From: CAWULT01 sp963923455
GTDB lineage: Bacteria > Acidobacteriota > Vicinamibacteria > Vicinamibacterales > UBA2999
Length of the DNA stretch: 38,751 nt
Direction: 5' to 3'
NCBI GenBank assembly: GCA_963923455.1
Contig: CAWULT010000037.1
Location: 1 to 38,751, forward strand
A program made the translations under genes and the position numbers. Every line of letters starts with the position of its first letter. Positions within the stretch are counted from its first letter, which is position 1. The notes beneath the pieces are model-generated. The model was not told the DNA's origin and searched no databases. It saw only the letters and a program-made list of their open reading frames with translations. This document shows, piece after piece, positions 17,319 to 25,074 of this stretch.

Positions 17319-17394
17319 GGCTAGGTAGCTCAGCTGGTAGAGCACACGACTGAAAATCGTGGTGTCGGCGGTTCGATTCCGCCCCTGGCCACCA
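17319..17394 (+). tRNA. tRNA-Phe (anticodon GAA)
   Basis: The 76-nt cloverleaf has acceptor arms GGCTAGG and CCTGGCC (one G-T pair), D-arm GCTCAGCTGGTAGAGC, anticodon stem CACGA/TCGTG with loop CTGAAAA (anticodon GAA), and a T-arm with TTCGATT. CCA is encoded. It lies between two minus-strand genes. Confidence 0.96.
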
Positions 17395-17543
17395 TTTCCC
17401 CCCGCCAGACTGTCCGAGCCTCCAGGATTCTCCCAGACATCACGGGTCGCTTACCGCTCTGACATCCGCCACTCGGACCCGGCTCAGCGTGCCGGCGTGG
17501 GCAGGGAAGCGCGAGGCCTCGGCGAGCCTAGCACAGCGGTACG

Positions 17544-17566
17544 GCGGCCCGGCCGTGCCGGGCCGC
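17544..17566 (-). terminator. Perfect 10-bp hairpin downstream of recA
   Basis: GCGGCCCGGC and GCCGGGCCGC pair perfectly around a 3-nt loop, 24 nt after the recA stop codon on the minus strand. There is no T-run, as is common for stable GC-rich hairpins in high-GC genomes, so termination is likely but not certain. The rest of 17395-17590 shows nothing. Confidence 0.5.
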
Positions 17567-17590
17567 TGGGGGTGTGGCCTGGATGGAGCC

Positions 17591-18619
17591 TCAGACCGCT
17601 GCCGTTTCGGCCTCGCGTACGAGGCCGAGTTCGCGGCGCACGCGGTCCTCGATCGTCTGGCGGATCTGCGGGTTGTCCTTCAGGAACTGCTTGACGTTCT
17701 CCCGGCCCTGACCGAGACGGTCGCCGCCGTAGGCGAACCACGCGCCGCTCTTCTCGATGATCCGCTTCTCGACGGCCAGGTCGAGCAGGTCGCCTTCTCT
17801 CGAGATGCCCTCGCCGTACATCACGTCGAACTCGGCCTCGCGGAACGGCGGCGCCATCTTGTTCTTGACCACCTTGACGCGGGTACGGCCGCCCACCACC
17901 TGGTCGCCGTCCTTGATGCTGGCGATGCGGCGGATGTCGATGCGAACCGAGGCGTAGAACTTCAGCGCGCGACCGCCGGTCGTGGTTTCGGGGTTGCCGA
18001 ACATCACGCCGATCTTCTCGCGCAGCTGGTTGATGAAGATGAGCGTGGTCTTCGACTTCGACACGACGCCCGTCAGCTTCCGCAGGGCCTGCGACATCAG
18101 GCGAGCCTGGAGGCCCATCTGCGCTTCGCCCATTTCACCCTCGATCTCGGCCTTGGGCACGAGCGCGGCCACCGAGTCGACCACGACGACGTCGACGCCG
18201 CCCGAGCGGATCAGCACCTCGACGATCTCGAGCGCCTGCTCGCCGTTGTCCGGCTGCGACACCAGCAGGTTGTCGAGGTCGACGCCGAGCTTCTGCGCGT
18301 ACTGCGCGTCGAGCGCGTGTTCGGCATCGACGAAGGCGGCCATTCCGCCGCTCTTCTGCGCTTCGGCGATGATCTGCAGCGCCAGCGTGGTCTTGCCGGA
18401 CGACTCGGGCCCGAATACCTCGACGACTCGCCCGCGCGGCACGCCGCCAATCCCCAGCGCGTAGTCGATGCTGATCGACCCCGTCGAGATCGCCTCGACA
18501 GGGGCGACGCCGCCGCGCTGGCCGAGGCGCATGATCGAGCCTTTGCCGAACTGCTTTTCGATTTGTCCGACAGCGACGTCGAGGGCTTTGCTGCGTTCTT
18601 TCTGGTCGTCGAGGGGCAT
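17591..18619 (-). CDS. recA: Recombinase RecA
   Basis: RecA forms filaments on single-stranded DNA, drives strand exchange and triggers LexA cleavage. The 342-residue protein shows the N-terminal KALDVAVGQIEKQFGKGSIM block, Walker A GPESSGKTT (70-78), VVVDSVAALVP, and the L2 region GNPETTTGGRALKF. The ATG at 18617-18619 follows AAGGAG with good spacing. The C-terminal tail is short and less acidic than in E. coli. A strong promoter lies about 70 bp upstream and overlaps a direct repeat that may be an SOS operator. No recX or lexA is adjacent. Confidence 0.97.
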   Translation of the reverse strand: MPLDDQKERSKALDVAVGQIEKQFGKGSIMRLGQRGGVAPVEAISTGSISIDYALGIGGVPRGRVVEVFGPESSGKTTLALQIIAEAQKSGGMAAFVDAEHALDAQYAQKLGVDLDNLLVSQPDNGEQALEIVEVLIRSGGVDVVVVDSVAALVPKAEIEGEMGEAQMGLQARLMSQALRKLTGVVSKSKTTLIFINQLREKIGVMFGNPETTTGGRALKFYASVRIDIRRIASIKDGDQVVGGRTRVKVVKNKMAPPFREAEFDVMYGEGISREGDLLDLAVEKRIIEKSGAWFAYGGDRLGQGRENVKQFLKDNPQIRQTIEDRVRRELGLVREAETAAV

Positions 18620-18696
18620 GCGGTCTCCTTGGGTGATGGCCGTGTCATGACGAGCATGGCTTGGCGGAGTGACAGGGGAGGTCACGGCCGGGGATG

Positions 18697-18731
18697 ATCC
18701 TAGGAACGGGCCAAGCGAAAGTCAAGCGAAA
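18697..18731 (-). promoter_or_regulatory. recA promoter with overlapping 9-bp direct repeat
   Basis: Minus-strand TTGACT (18720-18725) and TAGGAT (18697-18702) are separated by 17 bp. Plus-strand CAAGCGAAA occurs twice, at 18712-18720 and 18723-18731, with an 11-bp period (one helical turn) covering the -35 box. The position suits a repressor or activator, possibly LexA, whose binding sequence differs among phyla. Confidence 0.6.
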
Positions 18732-18780
18732 ATCCGTGCACGTCGACGGCGCTCGGCACGTTCGTTCAACCACTTACGGG

Positions 18781-18907
18781 GCGGGGGACCTTCGCCCCCG
18801 CGGACTGGGTCGGGCGAGAAGTGCACTCTCCCCGACCGGGGCGGACGCAGTTTCCGCCCGGCTCGTAAGGGCGTCGTCGCCTCGCGCGTCGAGGGGCGGA
18901 CCGCCCC
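18781..18907 (-). other. Cluster of four GC hairpins between thiolase and recA
   Basis: Four inverted repeats occur in 127 bp: GCGGGGG/CCCCCGC (18781-18801), CCCC/GGGG (18830-18841), GGGCGGA/TCCGCCC (18839-18859) and GGGGCGG/CCGCCCC (18893-18907, 1-nt centre). The last lies directly at the thiolase stop codon and is a plausible terminator for it. The others have no assigned role. No gene is seen in 18620-18908. Confidence 0.4.
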
Positions 18908-18908
18908 C

Positions 18909-20093
18909 TCAGGAGGGCCGCTCCACCGCCAGCGCGACGCCGTTGCCGCCACCGAGGCACAGCGCGGCGATGCCGCGCCGCCCCCCGCGGTGCGCGAGCG
19001 CGTAGAGCAGGGTCGTCAGGATGCGCGCGCCGCTGGCGCCGATGGCGTGGCCGAGCGCCACGGCACCGCCGTTGACGTTGACGCGCGCGGGATCGATCTG
19101 GAGCTGCGAGACCACCGCCACCATCTGCGACGAGAAGGCCTCGTTGATCTCGAACAGGTCCAGGTCCTCGAGCCGCCAGCCCGCCTTCTGCGCCACGCGC
19201 CGCACGGCCTCGACCGGCGTCATCAGCACGTACCGCGGGGCGAGGCCGCTCGCCGCCTGCGCCACCACGCGGGCCATGGGCGTGCAGCCGAGCTCCCGGG
19301 CCCGCGCCTCCGATGCCAGCACCAGTGCCGCCGCGCCGTCGTTGACGGGGGGTGCGTTGCCGGCCGTCACGGTGCCGCCGTCCCGGAACGCCGGCTTCAG
19401 TGCCGCGAGGGCCTCGACCGTCGTGTCCGGCCGGATCGACTCGTCGCGTGTCAGCACCAGCGGGTCGCCCTTGCGCTGCGGAATCGTCACAGGACAGATC
19501 TCGGCGGCGAACAGCCCCCCGGCGGCGGCCGCGGCGGCCTTCCGGTGGCTCTCGGCGGCCCACAGGTCCTGTGCCGCCCGGGAAACGCCGTACTCGGCCG
19601 CCACCACCTCGCCCGCCAGTCCCATGTGGGTCTGCTCGAACGCACACCACAGGCCGTCGTTGACCATCGAGTCGAGCATCTGGCCGTGCCCCATCCGCAG
19701 GCCCTCCCGGGCGCGGGCGACCAGATAGGGCGCGTTGCTCATCGACTCCATGCCGCCGGCGACGGCCACGTCGATGTCGCCGGTCGCGATGCCCTGGGCC
19801 GCGAGCATCACCGCCTTCAGGCCGGAGCCGCAGACCTTGTTGATCGTGACGGCGGCCACACGGTCGGAGAGACCGCCGCCGAGCGCCGCCTGCCGGGCCG
19901 GCGCCTGGCCGAGCCCGGCCGACACGACGTTTCCCATAAGGCATTCGTCGACCGCGGCTGGATCGACGCCGGCGCGCCGCACGGCGTCGCGAACCGCGAG
20001 CGCCCCGAGTTGCGGTGCCGTGAGGGATGCGAGGCCGCCGAGGAACTTCCCGGTCGGCAGGCGCGCGGCTGAGAGGATGACGGGCTGGGCCAT
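18909..20093 (-). CDS. Acetyl-CoA C-acetyltransferase (thiolase)
   Basis: Thiolases condense two acetyl-CoA or cleave 3-ketoacyl-CoA. The 394-residue protein has all catalytic residues: nucleophile Cys88 in NKVCGSGLKAV, His349 in GGAVALGHAIGASG, and Cys379 in CLGGGNG, plus NEAF (FEINEAF). The length and these positions are almost identical to biosynthetic thiolase. One oddity is GNAPPVNDGA, where the family usually has GNASGxNDGA. It is divergent from an SDR gene, with both start codons directly behind -10 boxes, which hints at coordinated use, for example in acyl-CoA metabolism, though no other pathway gene is near. Confidence 0.93.
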   Translation of the reverse strand: MAQPVILSAARLPTGKFLGGLASLTAPQLGALAVRDAVRRAGVDPAAVDECLMGNVVSAGLGQAPARQAALGGGLSDRVAAVTINKVCGSGLKAVMLAAQGIATGDIDVAVAGGMESMSNAPYLVARAREGLRMGHGQMLDSMVNDGLWCAFEQTHMGLAGEVVAAEYGVSRAAQDLWAAESHRKAAAAAAGGLFAAEICPVTIPQRKGDPLVLTRDESIRPDTTVEALAALKPAFRDGGTVTAGNAPPVNDGAAALVLASEARARELGCTPMARVVAQAASGLAPRYVLMTPVEAVRRVAQKAGWRLEDLDLFEINEAFSSQMVAVVSQLQIDPARVNVNGGAVALGHAIGASGARILTTLLYALAHRGGRRGIAALCLGGGNGVALAVERPS

Positions 20094-20099
20094 GGCCGG

Positions 20100-20105
20100 A
20101 TTCTA
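20100..20105 (-). promoter_or_regulatory. -10 element of the thiolase gene (leaderless architecture)
   Basis: Minus-strand TAGAAT is followed by CCGGCC and then the ATG. It lies only 13 bp from the divergent -10 box of the SDR gene. Confidence 0.5.
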
Positions 20106-20118
20106 GCCCTTGCGGATC

Positions 20119-20124
20119 CATAAT
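20119..20124 (+). promoter_or_regulatory. -10 element of the SDR gene (leaderless architecture)
   Basis: CATAAT is followed by CCGGCG and the ATG at 20131, again with exactly 6 nt. The two divergent polymerases could not initiate at the same time on this short interval. Confidence 0.5.
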
Positions 20125-20130
20125 CCGGCG

Positions 20131-20904
20131 ATGGACCTTCAGCTCTCGGGGAAAGTGGCGGTCGTCACCGGCGCGAGCCGCGGGATCGGCCGGGCGATCG
20201 CGCACACGTTGCTCGCCGAAGGCATGCGCGTGCTGGTCGTCGCACGGTCGCGCGATGCGCTGGAGGCCCTCGCGGCCGCGTACCCCGCCGCCGCTCACGC
20301 CCACGTCGCGGACCTGCGCGATCCGGCCGCCGCGCCCGCCACGATCGAGGCGGCCCTCGCGGCCTTCGGCAGCCTTGACGTCCTGGTCAACAACGCCGGC
20401 GCAACCAAGCGCGGCGACTTCCTGACACTGCCGGACGACGACTGGCACGACGGCTTCGCGCTGAAGTTCTACGGCGCCATGCGGCTCTGCCGGGCCGCGT
20501 GGCCCCACCTGCGGGCCTCGCGCGGCGCCATCGTCAACGTCGTCGGGATCGGCGGGCGCACGGGCATGCAGGAGTTCGCGATTGGCGGCGCGGTCAACGC
20601 GTCACTGCTGAACCTCACCAAGGTGCTCGCCGACCGCGGCGTCGAGGACGGCGTGCGCGTCAATGCGATCAACCCCGGCAACGTCGCCACCGACCGGCTG
20701 ACGGCCCGGCTGCAGGCCCACGCCAGAGCCCAGGGGGTGTCGATCGAGGAGGCGGGCCGGTCGATGGCCAGGGCCGCCCGCGTCAGCCGCTTCGGGCAAC
20801 CGGAGGAGATTGCGAGCCTCGTGGCGTTCCTGGCCTCACCGGCGGCGGCATTCTGCCAGGGCGCCATCCTCGACGCCGACGGGGGCGAGACGCGTACGCT
20901 CTGA
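20131..20904 (+). CDS. SDR family protein lacking the Ser-Tyr-Lys triad
   Basis: This 257-residue short-chain dehydrogenase/reductase has an intact Rossmann N-terminus (TGASRGIG, residues 13-20; NNAG, 87-90) and the C-terminal NPGNVATD and FGQPEEIA blocks of classical SDRs. At the active site, however, the usual Ser aligns with Gly139, and the usual YxxxK aligns with Gly152 and Asn156 (AIGGAVNASLLNLTK). NAD(P) binding is therefore likely, but standard carbonyl reduction is not. The ATG at 20131 is preferred because it lies 6 nt after a -10 box; a TTG 21 bp upstream is possible. Confidence 0.85.
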   Translation: MDLQLSGKVAVVTGASRGIGRAIAHTLLAEGMRVLVVARSRDALEALAAAYPAAAHAHVADLRDPAAAPATIEAALAAFGSLDVLVNNAGATKRGDFLTLPDDDWHDGFALKFYGAMRLCRAAWPHLRASRGAIVNVVGIGGRTGMQEFAIGGAVNASLLNLTKVLADRGVEDGVRVNAINPGNVATDRLTARLQAHARAQGVSIEEAGRSMARAARVSRFGQPEEIASLVAFLASPAAAFCQGAILDADGGETRTL

Positions 20905-20909
20905 CGCCG

Positions 20910-21332
20910 TCAGCCGGTGACGAGGAGCGCGACCACGCCACGCGCCGTCCATGCGGCGGTCCGGATCCAGTTGGTTCGGACCAGGCGGCGGTGAGCCCTC
21001 GCGTCGAAACCCCGCTCGAGCACCGCGTGCGCGGGCACCTGCAGCAGGAACGTCGACAACCAGATGCCCGCCAGCAGCGCCAGCCCGACGACCGGCGCCG
21101 CGCCGCCGCGGGCCAGCGGCCCGACCGTCAACGCCAGCGCACTCAGGGCCTCGACCACCATCACGGGCCCCACCACCAGGGTCGTGAGCCGCGTGTTGCG
21201 CCGCTCGTACGCCGCGAAAGCCTCCGCCGTCACCGACCCGAACAGCGGGTAGTGCACCACCTGTACGAACCAGATCACCCCGCACATGAACCACGTCGCG
21301 GCCAGATGGAGCGCGGGAACGAGCCAGGCCAT
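20910..21332 (-). CDS. Small four-helix membrane protein of unknown function
   Basis: This 140-residue protein has four predicted transmembrane helices (about residues 5-27, 50-70, 78-98 and 122-138). Conserved-looking segments are ATWFMCGVIWFVQVVHYPLF, a pattern with His and aromatic residues in TM1, and TNWIRTAAW near the end. I recall similar uncharacterised membrane proteins in other bacteria but cannot name a family. It is convergent with the SDR gene, with 5 bp between the stops, and follows the DUF721 gene on the same strand after 60 bp. Confidence 0.7.
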   Translation of the reverse strand: MAWLVPALHLAATWFMCGVIWFVQVVHYPLFGSVTAEAFAAYERRNTRLTTLVVGPVMVVEALSALALTVGPLARGGAAPVVGLALLAGIWLSTFLLQVPAHAVLERGFDARAHRRLVRTNWIRTAAWTARGVVALLVTG

Positions 21333-21392
21333 CAGCTGGTGGGCGAGACGTGGGGACGGGGCGTCACGCCTGATGCCCGCGGGCGTGTCGCC

Positions 21393-21698
21393 TCACCGGC
21401 GTACCTCCGACGGTGACGGGGGCTCCACCGTGATCTCGAGCCGGCGGACGACGTCCGCCCCGAGCACCGCGGCCAGCCTCGCGCGGATCACCGTCGCCGA
21501 TCGCTCGATCTCCCGCTTCCAGGGCCCGCCAGCCGCCCGCACGTGCAGCAGGCCCTCTCGCAGTTCGATGCGGGTCGCCGCGTCCACCGCCGGCCCAACC
21601 GCGGCCCGCCACGCGAACGCCACCTTCTCCGGGCACAGCGGGGCCTGACGCAGGAGCCGCGCCAGCGCCTCGGGCATGAACTCCTGGACCGGTATCAC
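21393..21698 (-). CDS. DUF721 / DciA-like protein
   Basis: This 101-residue protein has the DUF721 core: VAFAWRAAVGPAVDAATRIELREGLLHVRAAGGPWKREIERS. In bacteria without DnaC or DnaI, DUF721 proteins (DciA) help load the replicative helicase DnaB; short versions without the extra domain also exist, so this role is inferred. The GTG at 21696-21698 was chosen, with TACCAT 9 nt upstream; an ATG at 21675-21677 is a shorter alternative. It lies 26 bp downstream of the Yip1-like gene. Confidence 0.75.
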   Translation of the reverse strand: MIPVQEFMPEALARLLRQAPLCPEKVAFAWRAAVGPAVDAATRIELREGLLHVRAAGGPWKREIERSATVIRARLAAVLGADVVRRLEITVEPPSPSEVRR

Positions 21699-21724
21699 GA
21701 CGTACCGATGGTATCCCGGGCGCC

Positions 21725-22258
21725 TCAGGACACCGAGGGGGCGAACGCGAGGCCGATGACCGCCGCGACGGCGAGCGACAACAGCCATCCCAACACGCAG
21801 ACGCCAACCGCCCTGGCGGTACTGCGGTAGTCGAGCGCCTGCCGCACCGCGACGACCATCGCGGCCAGCATCCACAGCGACGACACCGCGAAGACCACGG
21901 CCCCGAGCCCGGGAAGGGCACCCAGAATCCGGAGGAGGCCTGGCGACGATGCGAAGGCCAGCGTCCGCAGCAGTTCACCGAGGTCCGCCTTCGTCTCCGG
22001 CTCCGGCAGCACGTGTGTGCCGATCAGGTACGTCAGGGCCGCCCACGACACCCAGCCCGCCAACGCGCCGATGGTGCCCGTGAGCAGGTTGACGTGCGGC
22101 GCCCCCGCGGCCCCCATGCCCCCGATGCCGGCCGCCAGACTGGTCAGCACCACCACCAGCGCGGCTTGCGGTGTTCCCGACCGGTCGGCCTCGACCTCTT
22201 CGTACGCGCCCGCCTCGAGCCGGCACGCCCCGATGATCCGTTGACTCAACGTACGCAT
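21725..22258 (-). CDS. Yip1-like five-helix membrane protein
   Basis: This 177-residue protein has a short cytoplasmic start with GACRLEAGAYEEVEADRSGT, followed by about five transmembrane helices with Gly- and Ala-rich pairs. The layout (amphipathic N-terminus, WAALTYLIGTHVLPEPETKADLGELLRTLAFASSPG segment) resembles bacterial Yip1/YIF-domain proteins, whose function is unknown. An AGGAGG ribosome binding site lies just before the ATG. The gene is divergent from the efflux operon. Confidence 0.7.
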   Translation of the reverse strand: MRTLSQRIIGACRLEAGAYEEVEADRSGTPQAALVVVLTSLAAGIGGMGAAGAPHVNLLTGTIGALAGWVSWAALTYLIGTHVLPEPETKADLGELLRTLAFASSPGLLRILGALPGLGAVVFAVSSLWMLAAMVVAVRQALDYRSTARAVGVCVLGWLLSLAVAAVIGLAFAPSVS

Positions 22259-22440
22259 GGTTCCTCCTGATGCAAGAGGTGGACCCGGGCCGGGCCGCCA
22301 CCGGAACGGCCATCACCGCGCGCCGCCGTCGATTTATCCGGAGCGCGCACGGGAATATCCCCCGAAACGACCTCCGGACGCGACACCGGCGTGATGGGCT
22401 ACGATACGGGTTTGCACTCCATCACGGGGAACATTTCAGG

Positions 22441-23862
22441 ATGTCCCACTCTCCACTGCTCACGTTTCCCTCGATCGTCGCGCTGCTCGTGATCGGCGGT
22501 CTCGCCGGTGTGCCGGCGTCCGCCAGCGCGCAGACCCGTGGGACGGGCGGCGGCCCGTTTTCCGGCGGGGTCCCGACAGGGACGCTGTCGCAGACGCCGA
22601 TCGCGCTCTCCGTCGGCGCCGCCATCCACGGGGCGCTCGACCACAACCTCGGCGTCCTGCTGGCGGAGGAGGCCGTCGGACGCGAGCGCGGCGCGCGGTG
22701 GCTCGCGCTGAGCGCGCTGCTGCCGGACATCAGCGCCGGCGTCACCGAGTCGCGCCGCAAGACCAACCTCGAGGCGTTCGGCTTCCCGCTCGGACCGACG
22801 TTTCCGCGCGTCGTCGGCCCCTTCAACGTGTTCGACGCCCGTCTGTTCGTCCGCCAGTCCGTCTTCGACCTCGAGGCCGTCCACCAGGCGCGCGCCAGCA
22901 CGCATGCCCTGACCGCCGCGCACCACGAGTACCGGAGCGCCCGGGACCTCGTCGTGCTGGTGGCCGCCAACATGTACTTGCAGGCACTGGCCGCGCAGGC
23001 CCGCGCGGCGACGGCCCGGGCGCAGCGGGACAGCGCCGAGGCGCTCTTCGAGCAGGCCAAGGACCTCAAGGCGGGTGGCCTCTTGGCCGGGATCGACGTC
23101 GTGCGCGCCGAGGTGCGCCTGAGCGCCGACCGGCAGCGCGCGACCGCGGCCGAGAACGCGTTCCAGAAGAGCAAGCTCCAGCTGGCCCGCGTGGTCGGTC
23201 TGCCCATCGGGCAAGCCTTCACGCTGAGCGACGAACTGCCCCCGGTGCCGGTCCCCGACATGACACTCGAGGTCGCGCTCGCCCAGGCGTACCAGGGGCG
23301 GGGTGACTTCCTCGCGGCACAGGAGCGGCTCCGCGCGGCGGAATCGTCCCGCCAGGCGGCCATTTCCGGGCGGCTGCCCACGGTGGGCGTGGACGCCGAC
23401 TACGGCGCGATCGGCCTCAGCGCCGGCAACGCGCTCTCCACCTTCACGCTCGTCGGCAACGTCCGCGTGCCGATCTTCGACGCGGGTCGCACCAAGGGAC
23501 GCGCACTGCAGGCCGACGCCGAGGTGAACCATCGCAAGGCGGAACTCGAGGACCTGCGGGCCGAGGTCTACTACGACGTCCAGTCCGCGTTCCTGGATCT
23601 GACGGCCACGCGCGAGGAACTGCAGACGGCCGAGCGTGCCCGCGCGCTCGCCGATCAGCAGCTGACCCAGGCGCGCGACCGCTTCGCCGCCGGCGTCGCC
23701 AGCAACATCGAGGTGATTCAGGCACAGGAGGCCGTCACCCTGGCCAACGAGCAGTACATCGCGGCCGTGTACGGCTTCAACGTCTCGAAGGCGCTGCTGG
23801 CCCGCTCGCTCGGCACGGCGGAGCAGGCCGTCGAAAAGTATCTGGGAGGGTCCACACCATGA
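22441..23862 (+). CDS. TolC family outer-membrane efflux protein
   Basis: This 473-residue protein has a signal peptide (about 1-31, ending SASAQ) and two internally repeated TolC domains rich in long helices. It includes an Ala-rich segment YLQALAAQARAATARAQRDSAEALFEQAKDLKAGGLL and its later counterpart near LTQARDRFAAGVASNIEVIQAQEAV. It is the outer-membrane channel of the tripartite pump encoded by the next two genes, and its stop overlaps the following ATG by 4 bp (ATGA). The ATG at 22441 begins the signal peptide. Confidence 0.93.
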   Translation: MSHSPLLTFPSIVALLVIGGLAGVPASASAQTRGTGGGPFSGGVPTGTLSQTPIALSVGAAIHGALDHNLGVLLAEEAVGRERGARWLALSALLPDISAGVTESRRKTNLEAFGFPLGPTFPRVVGPFNVFDARLFVRQSVFDLEAVHQARASTHALTAAHHEYRSARDLVVLVAANMYLQALAAQARAATARAQRDSAEALFEQAKDLKAGGLLAGIDVVRAEVRLSADRQRATAAENAFQKSKLQLARVVGLPIGQAFTLSDELPPVPVPDMTLEVALAQAYQGRGDFLAAQERLRAAESSRQAAISGRLPTVGVDADYGAIGLSAGNALSTFTLVGNVRVPIFDAGRTKGRALQADAEVNHRKAELEDLRAEVYYDVQSAFLDLTATREELQTAERARALADQQLTQARDRFAAGVASNIEVIQAQEAVTLANEQYIAAVYGFNVSKALLARSLGTAEQAVEKYLGGSTP

Positions 23863-25061
23863 ACGGCCGGGTCCGCATCATCGTTGGAGTGGTCGTCCTC
23901 GTCGCGATTGGCGCCGCCGCCTGGGTCTGGGCGACGGGCGGCCGCGAGTCGACGGACGACGCGCAGGTCGAGGCCCACGTGACGCCGATCGCCGCGCGCG
24001 TGGGCGGCACGGTGTCGAACGTGCCGGTGCCCGACAACACGCCCGTCGAGGCCGGTGCCGTACTGGTCGAGCTCGACACGCGCGAGTACCAGCTGGCGCT
24101 CGATCGCGCCAGGGCGGATCTGGCCACGGCCGAGGCCGAGGCGCAGGCCGCGCGGCAGACCGTGCCCATCGCCACCACGTCGACGAGCAGCCAGGTGTCG
24201 AGCGCGCAGGCCGACGTCGAGCACGCCGAGGCGGCGCTCACCGAGGCGTCCCACGGCGTCGACGCCGCGAAGGCACGGCTCGTCACGGCACAGGCACGGC
24301 TCCGGGAGCAGGAGGCCACCGCGGCGCGCGACGCGCGAGACGCCGAGCGCCTGCGGGGGCTCCTGGCCAAGGACGAAGTGCCCCAGCAGCAGTTCGATCG
24401 CGCCACGGCTCAGGCGGAGGCGTCGCGCGCGGCGGCCGATGGTGCGCGATCCGCGGTGCAGGAGGCCGAACTGGGCGTGCGCGTGGCCGAGGCGCGTGTT
24501 GCGCAGGCCAGGGTGGCGCAGCCCCGCGCGGCCGCGGAGCTGCGCGTGGCCCGGACGGCGCCCGAGCAGGTGGCCGCGGCCAGGGCGCGCGCCGAGTCGG
24601 CGGCGGCCCGGGCACAGCAGGCCAGGGCCGCGGTGGGCCGCGCCGAACTCGATCTCGAGCACGCCGTCGTCAGGGCGCCGGTCTCGGGCATCGTCAGCCG
24701 CAAGAGCGTCGAGCCGGGGCAGGTGATCCAGCCCGGGCAGCCCCTGATGACGATCATTCCGCTCGACCGCGTCTGGGTGGTCGCCAACTTCAAGGAAACG
24801 CAGATCGACGGCATGCGGCCCGGTCAGCGCGTGTCGGTGCGCGTCGACGCCTACGGCGGCCGCCGCTTCGACGGCAAGGTCGAGAGCATCGCCGCGGCCA
24901 CGGGCGCCCGCTTCAGCCTGCTGCCGCCGGAGAACGCATCGGGCAACTTCGTCAAGGTCGTGCAGCGCGTCCCCGTCAAGATCGTGCTCGATGGCACGCA
25001 GGATCCCGACCACCTGCTGCGGCCCGGCATGTCGGTTACCCCGGTCGTCTACACGAAGTAG
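23859..25061 (+). CDS. HlyD/EmrA-type periplasmic adaptor
   Basis: This 400-residue membrane-fusion protein has one N-terminal transmembrane helix (about 5-26), then TDDAQVEAHVTPIAARVGGTV (first lipoyl half) and a long alpha-helical hairpin (about 80-260, very Ala/Glu/Arg-rich). The second lipoyl half and beta-barrel follow, with VRAPVSGIVSRKSVEPGQVIQPG and NFKETQIDGMRPGQ. It links the DHA2 transporter to the TolC channel. NFKE-x-Q is typical of the EmrA branch. The next gene begins 13 bp later. Confidence 0.93.
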   Translation: MNGRVRIIVGVVVLVAIGAAAWVWATGGRESTDDAQVEAHVTPIAARVGGTVSNVPVPDNTPVEAGAVLVELDTREYQLALDRARADLATAEAEAQAARQTVPIATTSTSSQVSSAQADVEHAEAALTEASHGVDAAKARLVTAQARLREQEATAARDARDAERLRGLLAKDEVPQQQFDRATAQAEASRAAADGARSAVQEAELGVRVAEARVAQARVAQPRAAAELRVARTAPEQVAAARARAESAAARAQQARAAVGRAELDLEHAVVRAPVSGIVSRKSVEPGQVIQPGQPLMTIIPLDRVWVVANFKETQIDGMRPGQRVSVRVDAYGGRRFDGKVESIAAATGARFSLLPPENASGNFVKVVQRVPVKIVLDGTQDPDHLLRPGMSVTPVVYTK

Positions 25062-25074
25062 CGCGGACGCGTTG

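Noticed and set aside
17483..18697. Plus-strand open frame of about 400 codons opposite recA
   Set aside because: It is antisense to recA with its complete motifs, and its composition is that of a reverse-complement shadow.
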